A stretch of 8,135 nucleotides of DNA, taken from NCBI GenBank assembly GCA_011390695.1, contig JAABRW010000461.1, positions 1-8,135 of the forward strand, given 5' to 3'. Shown here piece by piece: positions 5,364 to 8,135 of the stretch. Origin of the DNA: Desulfotignum sp. (GTDB lineage: Bacteria > Desulfobacterota > Desulfobacteria > Desulfobacterales > Desulfobacteraceae). The position numbers and the translations under genes are program-made. Positions within the stretch are counted from its first letter, which is position 1. Each line of letters begins with the position of its first letter. The notes below the pieces were generated by a model. That model searched no databases. It was not told where the DNA came from and saw nothing but the letters and a program-made list of their open reading frames with translations.

Positions 5364-7366
5364 CACACCTTGAACTGTCCCACCATCTCTCCGAGCCGGG
5401 CCGCCAGTTTGGCCAGATCTTCAGAACTTTCATTCACCTGGGTGCTGCGGTCTGCCATATCGGCAGCAGACTGGTGGACATCAGTGATATCTTTTGTAAT
5501 TTCGTCAGCCACAGCGGAACTCTGTCCCACATTCTGATTAACCTCTTCAATACCCGAGGAAGCCTGACCGATATTGCGCGCAATCTCACCGGTGGCAGCA
5601 GATTGTTCTTCCACAGCCGTGGCAATGGTGGCTACGATTTCATTGACTTCACGGATTACCGCGGAGATGTCATTGATACCGGTCATGGTGCTGTCGGAGC
5701 TTTCCTGGATATGGTCAATTTTTGACTTGATATCCATGGATGCTTCCGAGGTCTGCTTGGCCAGTTCCTTGATCTCATTGGCTACCACGGCAAACCCTTT
5801 GCCCGCCTCTCCGGCCCGGGCCGCCTCAATGGTAGCATTCAAAGACAACAGGTTGACCTGCTCGGAAATATCGGTAATGGTTTCCACCACCTTGCCGATG
5901 GACTGGGCTGCCTGGCTCAGCTGCTGCATTTTTTCTCTGGAATCCCCTGCCTTTTCCACGGCATTGTCTGAAATGGACCGGGCTTTTTCCGCATTCTGTG
6001 CAATCTCGCTGATGGTGGCATTCATCTCATCTGCCGCCGCCGCCACTGTGTTGAGGTTGGTACTGGATTCCTCCATGGCTGCGGACACAGAAGTCATATT
6101 GGCGGTCATCTCTTCTGCAGCCGCTGCCACGGTACTGGCTTTTTCCGAGGTGTTTTCCGCCCCGACTGTCATCTGCTCTGAAATGGAAGACAGCTGTGTG
6201 GCTGAGGAAGAAAGGGTATCAACCCCCTGGGAGATGTCGGTGATCATGGCCTGGAGCTTGGCCATAAACGTATTGACAGCTTTTGATAAAATCCCCACCT
6301 CATCCTGGCTCGCCACTGCAAGCCGTTTGGTGAGATCGCCTTCCCCTTGAGAGATATCTGTAAGCCCGGACACTGCATCATTTATGGGCCGGGTAACCCT
6401 TTTTGCGGCAAACCCGAGACATAAGCCCACCACCACCATGGCGATCAGACCCACAACCACATTATACAGTGTCATTTCCCTGACATCAGCCATGAACTCC
6501 GACTGGTCCTGGGTTACCCCGATACTCCATCCGGTCAGCGGCACATGGACAAATCCTGCTGTCTTCCTGGTGCCCCTGAAAACATATTCCTGTACACCGG
6601 ACTCCCGGGCCATCATGCGCCGGGCGATCTCTTCCATGCCCTCCAGGGTTTTAACATTCAGTTCAAAAATAAATTCCTTTTTGGGGTGGGCAATGATGAC
6701 ACCATCTTTGTTAATCATAAAGGGATAGCCGGTATCACCGATTTTTATGGATGTAATCTTGTCAGACAGGGCATCCAGTTTCACAACCGCGATAAAAACC
6801 CCGGCAAAGACCCCGGCACTTGTTTTCACAGGCGTGCTTGCCACCACCACGGGATTGCCTGAAGATCTTGAAGCAACCGGTTCGCCGATAATGGCCCTGC
6901 CCTGTTTGGCAGCAATAAAATAATCCCGGTCCTTGATATTCACCTTTTCTTCCCGCATGGCGCCGCCCATGCTGTCACTCACAGACAGGCCCTGGGCATC
7001 AGCCAGAACAAAGAGTTCATATCCCTGGCCCACTGATGCAAAGGTCTTGGCCAGGTGATTGTCCAGGGCTGTGAGGGTGTCTTTGGCCCCGTCCACTCCC
7101 TGTTCGGCCACCTGATCCACTGCTTCCTGTATCATGGGGTTGAGTGCCATACCACGGACAAATTTCAATTCCCCTTCCAGGACCATACCGGTCATGGAAG
7201 CCAGGTCATCCGCCACCTGATAGACCTCTCCCCGGGCTCGTTCGAGAAGTGCTTCTGCCGCCTTTTGCAGGGAGATCGCCCCCACCACTATCAACGGCAC
7301 CAATACCATGAGCAGCCCCCCGGCAACCAGTTTCACACCCAGCTTAAGATCCTTGATCTTTTTCAT
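5363..7366 (-). CDS. Methyl-accepting chemotaxis protein with dCache sensor domain
   Basis: This is a membrane chemoreceptor of 667 residues that would signal through CheW and CheA. In order: a first membrane segment (about 11-32), a periplasmic double-Cache sensor (about 40-285), a second membrane segment (about 302-321), a HAMP domain (about 322-375, starting KRVTRPI), and the long helical signalling domain. The signalling tip is well conserved at about 502-536 ([19 protein letters not shown], then [13 protein letters not shown]). The sensor carries [12 protein letters not shown] and [12 protein letters not shown], typical of dCache receptors, but the ligand cannot be read off. There is no NWETF-like CheR docking tail; it ends GQFKV. 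The ATG at 7366 is chosen because GGAGGG lies nine bases upstream and [13 protein letters not shown] is the usual MCP opening. The 36-base longer frame begins with TTG and lacks a ribosome site. It is first in a unit with the amidase, behind a good promoter at 7444-7471. Confidence 0.95.
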   Translation of the reverse strand: MKKIKDLKLGVKLVAGGLLMVLVPLIVVGAISLQKAAEALLERARGEVYQVADDLASMTGMVLEGELKFVRGMALNPMIQEAVDQVAEQGVDGAKDTLTALDNHLAKTFASVGQGYELFVLADAQGLSVSDSMGGAMREEKVNIKDRDYFIAAKQGRAIIGEPVASRSSGNPVVVASTPVKTSAGVFAGVFIAVVKLDALSDKITSIKIGDTGYPFMINKDGVIIAHPKKEFIFELNVKTLEGMEEIARRMMARESGVQEYVFRGTRKTAGFVHVPLTGWSIGVTQDQSEFMADVREMTLYNVVVGLIAMVVVGLCLGFAAKRVTRPINDAVSGLTDISQGEGDLTKRLAVASQDEVGILSKAVNTFMAKLQAMITDISQGVDTLSSSATQLSSISEQMTVGAENTSEKASTVAAAAEEMTANMTSVSAAMEESSTNLNTVAAAADEMNATISEIAQNAEKARSISDNAVEKAGDSREKMQQLSQAAQSIGKVVETITDISEQVNLLSLNATIEAARAGEAGKGFAVVANEIKELAKQTSEASMDIKSKIDHIQESSDSTMTGINDISAVIREVNEIVATIATAVEEQSAATGEIARNIGQASSGIEEVNQNVGQSSAVADEITKDITDVHQSAADMADRSTQVNESSEDLAKLAARLGEMVGQFKV

Positions 7367-7413
7367 TTTCCATGCCCTCCAGCGTAAGATGGATCCTGCC
7401 AAAAGCAGCAGCG

Positions 7414-7442
7414 ATCGGATTGTTTTTTACTTTTTATCCGAT
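7414..7442. promoter_or_regulatory. Inverted repeat at the chemoreceptor transcription start (possible operator)
   Basis: ATCGGAT (7414-7420) and ATCCGAT (7436-7442) form perfect 7-bp arms around 15 AT-rich bases. The right arm begins just after the -10 element, so the repeat would cover the expected start site and early leader of the chemoreceptor-amidase transcript. A repressor site, or a leader hairpin, would fit. The arms are short and no known regulator consensus is recognised. Confidence 0.35.
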
Positions 7443-7443
7443 T

Positions 7444-7471
7444 ATCATACGCTATGCCTGCGAAATGTCAA
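7444..7471 (-). promoter_or_regulatory. Sigma-70-type promoter of the chemoreceptor-amidase unit
   Basis: On the minus strand a perfect TTGACA (7466-7471) is followed after 16 bases by TATGAT (7444-7449), a 5/6 match to the -10 consensus. This gives a leader of roughly 70 bases before the chemoreceptor ATG. It is the best promoter match in the window. It is a housekeeping-type site rather than a sigma-28 or sigma-54 flagellar promoter. Confidence 0.65.
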
Positions 7472-7547
7472 GAATCCTTCAGGCACAGACAAGGTACTCG
7501 CATGTAGATGCAGGGTCATCTATACCTGGCATAGCCGCCTGAGAGCG

Positions 7548-8135
7548 TCATACCACGTTCAATTCTTTATACAGCCTGTTTGCAGCAAACCGTTCAAATG
7601 CGAAACAGGTCAGATCCAGTGTTTTGTATTTTCCATAGGTGACCAATTCAGAAACCGCTCTGCCCACACCCGGTGCCTGCTGCAGTCCATGTCCGCTGAA
7701 CCCGTTGGCAAAAATAAAATTGTTCACCTCAGGATGGGGGCCGATGATGGCATTCTGGTCCTTTACATTATAGGCGTAATGACCGGCCCAGGAGGATATC
7801 CGTTTGATGGCGTCAAACGCCGGCACCCGTTCAGCCAGAATCGGCCACAACTCTTCTTCAAACACCGAATAATCCATGAGAAAATCTTCACAGTCCGGAT
7901 CATTGTTTTCATCCGGGGATTTTCCGCAGATATAATTTTCTCCTTCAGGCCTGAAGTAGGCTCCGGTGGGGTCCACCACCAGCGGGCAATCAGGCAGCCG
8001 GGTATTGCATTTAAACAAAAACACAAACCGCTTGCGGGAATGAACCGGCAGATCATTGATTCCGGCCATTTCTGCCAGGCGTGCCGCCTTTGGTCCGGCT
8101 GTATTGATAAATGTGCCGCCATTTATGGTTTCACC
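7548..8135 (-). CDS. FAD-dependent oxidoreductase, DAO family, FOXRED1-like (C-terminal part)
   Basis: The C-terminal 195 residues are visible; the start lies beyond the right edge. The frame is open from the edge, opening GETINGGTFINTAGPKAARL, where INTAGPKAA is the usual DAO-family (D-amino-acid oxidase/sarcosine oxidase) signature near the flavin. The C-terminal motifs WAGHYAYN, DQNAIIGPHP and FANGFSGHGLQQAPGVGRA closely match FOXRED1, and GFSGHG is the FAD-contacting loop near the end. Such enzymes oxidise amino acids, N-methyl amines or similar donors; the true substrate of FOXRED1-like proteins is not settled, and human FOXRED1 is known for complex I assembly. The N-terminal dinucleotide-binding motif is outside the window. 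The gene ends 181 bases before the chemoreceptor start and probably lies in a separate transcript, since a good promoter intervenes. No clear terminator was found between them. Confidence 0.88.
   Translation of the reverse strand, partial: GETINGGTFINTAGPKAARLAEMAGINDLPVHSRKRFVFLFKCNTRLPDCPLVVDPTGAYFRPEGENYICGKSPDENNDPDCEDFLMDYSVFEEELWPILAERVPAFDAIKRISSWAGHYAYNVKDQNAIIGPHPEVNNFIFANGFSGHGLQQAPGVGRAVSELVTYGKYKTLDLTCFAFERFAANRLYKELNVV

Noticed and set aside
5574..6350. Long plus-strand open frame (258 codons) opposite the chemoreceptor gene
   Set aside because: It is the mirror of the Ala/Ser/Glu-rich helical signalling domain, giving a Ser/Ala-rich product with no known motif. The chemoreceptor frame is certain.
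7367..7402. Longer chemoreceptor starting at TTG 7402
   Set aside because: The ATG at 7366 has GGAGGG at a proper distance and the usual MCP N-terminus; the TTG has neither.
7520..7534. Imperfect palindrome CTATACCTGGCATAG after the oxidoreductase gene, considered as a terminator
   Set aside because: There is almost no loop, one mismatch pair per arm and no T-run on the minus strand, so it is not a convincing terminator.

Overview
The window looks like chromosomal DNA of a sulfate-reducing member of the Desulfobacterota, most likely Desulfobacteraceae-like. This is inferred from gene content and protein style: a siroheme nitrite/sulfite reductase-type protein, a DUF2914 protein, a diadenylate cyclase fused to YbbR domains, and a dCache chemoreceptor. 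No marker gene is present to prove the taxonomy. Coding density is high, and no tRNA, rRNA, CRISPR array, insertion sequence or phage gene was seen. No stretch longer than 300 bases lacks a gene.

Layout, left to right. (1) 1-293, minus: N-terminal part of a nitrite/sulfite reductase-type protein that runs off the left edge. (2) 294-449: a divergent control region with a candidate promoter in each direction. (3) 450-878, plus: two small genes, a cysteine-containing 82-residue protein and a very polar 54-residue protein. (4) 925-2829, minus: a two-gene unit with a secreted DUF2914 protein first, then, 6 bases on, a membrane diadenylate cyclase (CdaA type) carrying YbbR/CdaR-type domains in the same chain. 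(5) 2830-3048: a divergent intergenic region with a 9-bp-arm inverted repeat. (6) 3049-4050, plus: an asparaginase resembling the periplasmic type II enzymes but lacking an export signal. (7) 4047-7366, minus: a chemoreceptor gene whose stop codon overlaps by one base the start of a gene for an exported peptidoglycan amidase. The amidase ends in three copies of an unrecognised repeat, and its stop codon overlaps that of the convergent asparaginase gene. (8) 7367-7547: a well-formed promoter and a possible operator for the chemoreceptor-amidase unit. (9) 7548-8135, minus: C-terminal part of a FAD-dependent oxidoreductase of the DAO family, closest in motifs to FOXRED1.

Two themes connect the genes. 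First, the DUF2914/cyclase unit and the chemoreceptor/amidase unit each join signalling to the cell envelope: c-di-AMP synthesis with an extracytoplasmic sensor-like tail in one, and a methyl-accepting receptor co-translated with a wall hydrolase in the other. Second, asparaginase and the DAO enzyme suggest amino-acid or amine use nearby. The links between units are inference. The strongest candidates for something undescribed are the amidase's C-terminal triple repeat, its coupling to a chemoreceptor, and the single-chain cyclase-YbbR protein paired with a secreted DUF2914 partner.
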